Assembly: GCA_003615045.1 (NCBI GenBank)
Contig: ML014212.1
Location: 1-64,000, forward strand
Direction: 5' to 3'
Source of the DNA: Caulochytrium protostelioides
Lineage: Eukaryota > Chytridiomycota > Caulochytriomycetes > Caulochytriales > Caulochytriaceae
Length of the DNA: 64,000 nt
This document shows positions 63,548-64,000 of the stretch, in pieces. The position numbers and the translations under genes are program-made. The first letter of the stretch is position 1; every line of letters starts with the position of its first letter. Under the pieces are notes generated by a model. The model was not told the DNA's origin, ran no database searches, and saw nothing but the letters and a program-made list of their open reading frames with translations.

Positions 63548-64000
63548 ATGACCCACGACACGACCCGCGACCCCTGCCCGTACGCCATCGTCTACGATGT
63601 CGGCGTCGGGTTCAGCATGGGCGCCATCGGCGGCTCGGTCTGGCACGGCTTTAAGGGCTACCGCAACAGCCCGCGCGGATACCGGTTCTCGGGCCTCGTG
63701 ACCGGCATCAAGACCCGTGCCCCCGTGCTCGGTGGCAACTTTGCCGTCTGGTCCGGTCTCTTCAACACGGGCGACTGTTTGATTGCGGGCGTCCGTGGTA
63801 CCGAAGACGCGTGGAACCCCATCCTCGCGGGCGCCGGCACCGGCGCCATTCTCGCGGCCCGCTCGGGCAAGCGTGCGATGCTGATCAGCGCGGCCTTCGG
63901 CGGCGTGATCCTCGCCGTGATGGAGGGCGTTGGCAGCCTCGTGTCCCGCCTCTCGGCCGGCCAGTACGCCCCGCAGGCCCCGGCCCTCCCCGAATTCGCC
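63548..64000 (+). CDS. TIM17: Mitochondrial inner-membrane translocase subunit TIM17, 5' part
   Basis: Tim17 forms the import path of the TIM23 complex for presequence proteins. The frame runs from an ATG at 63548 to the window edge, 151 codons, with no stop yet. TRDPCPYAIVYDVGVGFSMG, then GSVWHGFKGYRNSPRGYRF, then TRAPVLGGNFAVWSGLFNTG, EDAWNPILAGAGTGAILAAR and VMEGVGSLVSRL match Tim17 throughout, including the GxxxG-type helix packing motifs and the two Cys (near residues 9 and 77) that form the disulfide in yeast. The visible end, QAPALPEFA, corresponds to the region just before the usual C-terminus, so only a short tail should be missing. The frame touches the window edge, so its end cannot be given. 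Confidence 0.92.
   Translation, partial: MTHDTTRDPCPYAIVYDVGVGFSMGAIGGSVWHGFKGYRNSPRGYRFSGLVTGIKTRAPVLGGNFAVWSGLFNTGDCLIAGVRGTEDAWNPILAGAGTGAILAARSGKRAMLISAAFGGVILAVMEGVGSLVSRLSAGQYAPQAPALPEFA

Noticed and set aside
1-64000. tRNA, rRNA, spliceosomal snRNA, CRISPR or bacterial-type operon signals
   Set aside because: I looked for B-box, U6-like and repeat-spacer patterns and found none that hold up; the gene content and introns are those of a nuclear eukaryotic genome.

Overview
The window is a 64-kb piece of a very GC-rich nuclear genome, most likely from an early-diverging zoosporic (chytrid-like) fungus. The evidence is an Aur1-type inositol-phosphorylceramide synthase (a fungal enzyme), short GTAAGT/GTATG...AG introns, fungal Wbp1, Yvh1, Rbl2 and Csm3 homologues, and an AK8-like gene of the kind normally kept in lineages that build flagella. 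A GC-rich member such as Caulochytrium would fit, but that is only a guess. The high GC content produces hundreds of long open frames that are shadows of real genes or chance; I left these out.

Layout. 0-6.4 kb: a four-helix membrane protein, a scrap of a Fanzor-like element, mitochondrial ribosomal protein bL28m, the complex I assembly factor NDUFAF7, and a Swi3/TIPIN replication-fork protein. 6.4-12.4 kb: gene-poor, GC-rich, repeat-rich. 12.4-18.3 kb: AUR1-like synthase, a spliced AK8-like pseudo-adenylate kinase, and spliced OST48/Wbp1. 19.9-26.8 kb: a 1,391-aa FG nucleoporin and a convergent disordered protein with an RVDF motif. 26.8-29.8 kb: no gene seen. 29.8-43.1 kb: a lower-GC accessory island with at least five Fanzor-like relics, a protein carrying a Mutator-type (WRKY-GCM1-like) zinc finger, an unknown membrane protein cut by an N gap, and the histidine methyltransferase HPM1/METTL18 in its middle. 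43.6-64 kb: dense housekeeping genes. In order these are eS27 (six-base first coding exon, 1.4-kb intron), a TOM20-MYND-SET fusion, peroxisomal Lon, a coiled-coil protein, Yvh1/DUSP12, a disordered protein, TBCA, NTF2 with an 18-base exon, and the 5' part of TIM17.

There are no operons; genes are independent units on both strands. Several serve organelle biogenesis (bL28m, NDUFAF7, TOM20 fusion, TIM17, peroxisomal Lon), secretion and lipids (OST48, AUR1), nuclear transport (FG nucleoporin, NTF2), ribosome assembly or modification (eS27, Yvh1, HPM1), or microtubules and flagella (TBCA, AK8-like).

Most interesting: the TOM20-MYND-SET fusion; two inverted Fanzor-like relics 10 kb apart that keep equal-length 124-codon frames, share a 170-bp identical block and share the loss of key nuclease residues; the Mutator-type zinc-finger protein without a catalytic domain; and the AK8-like protein with both P-loops gone.
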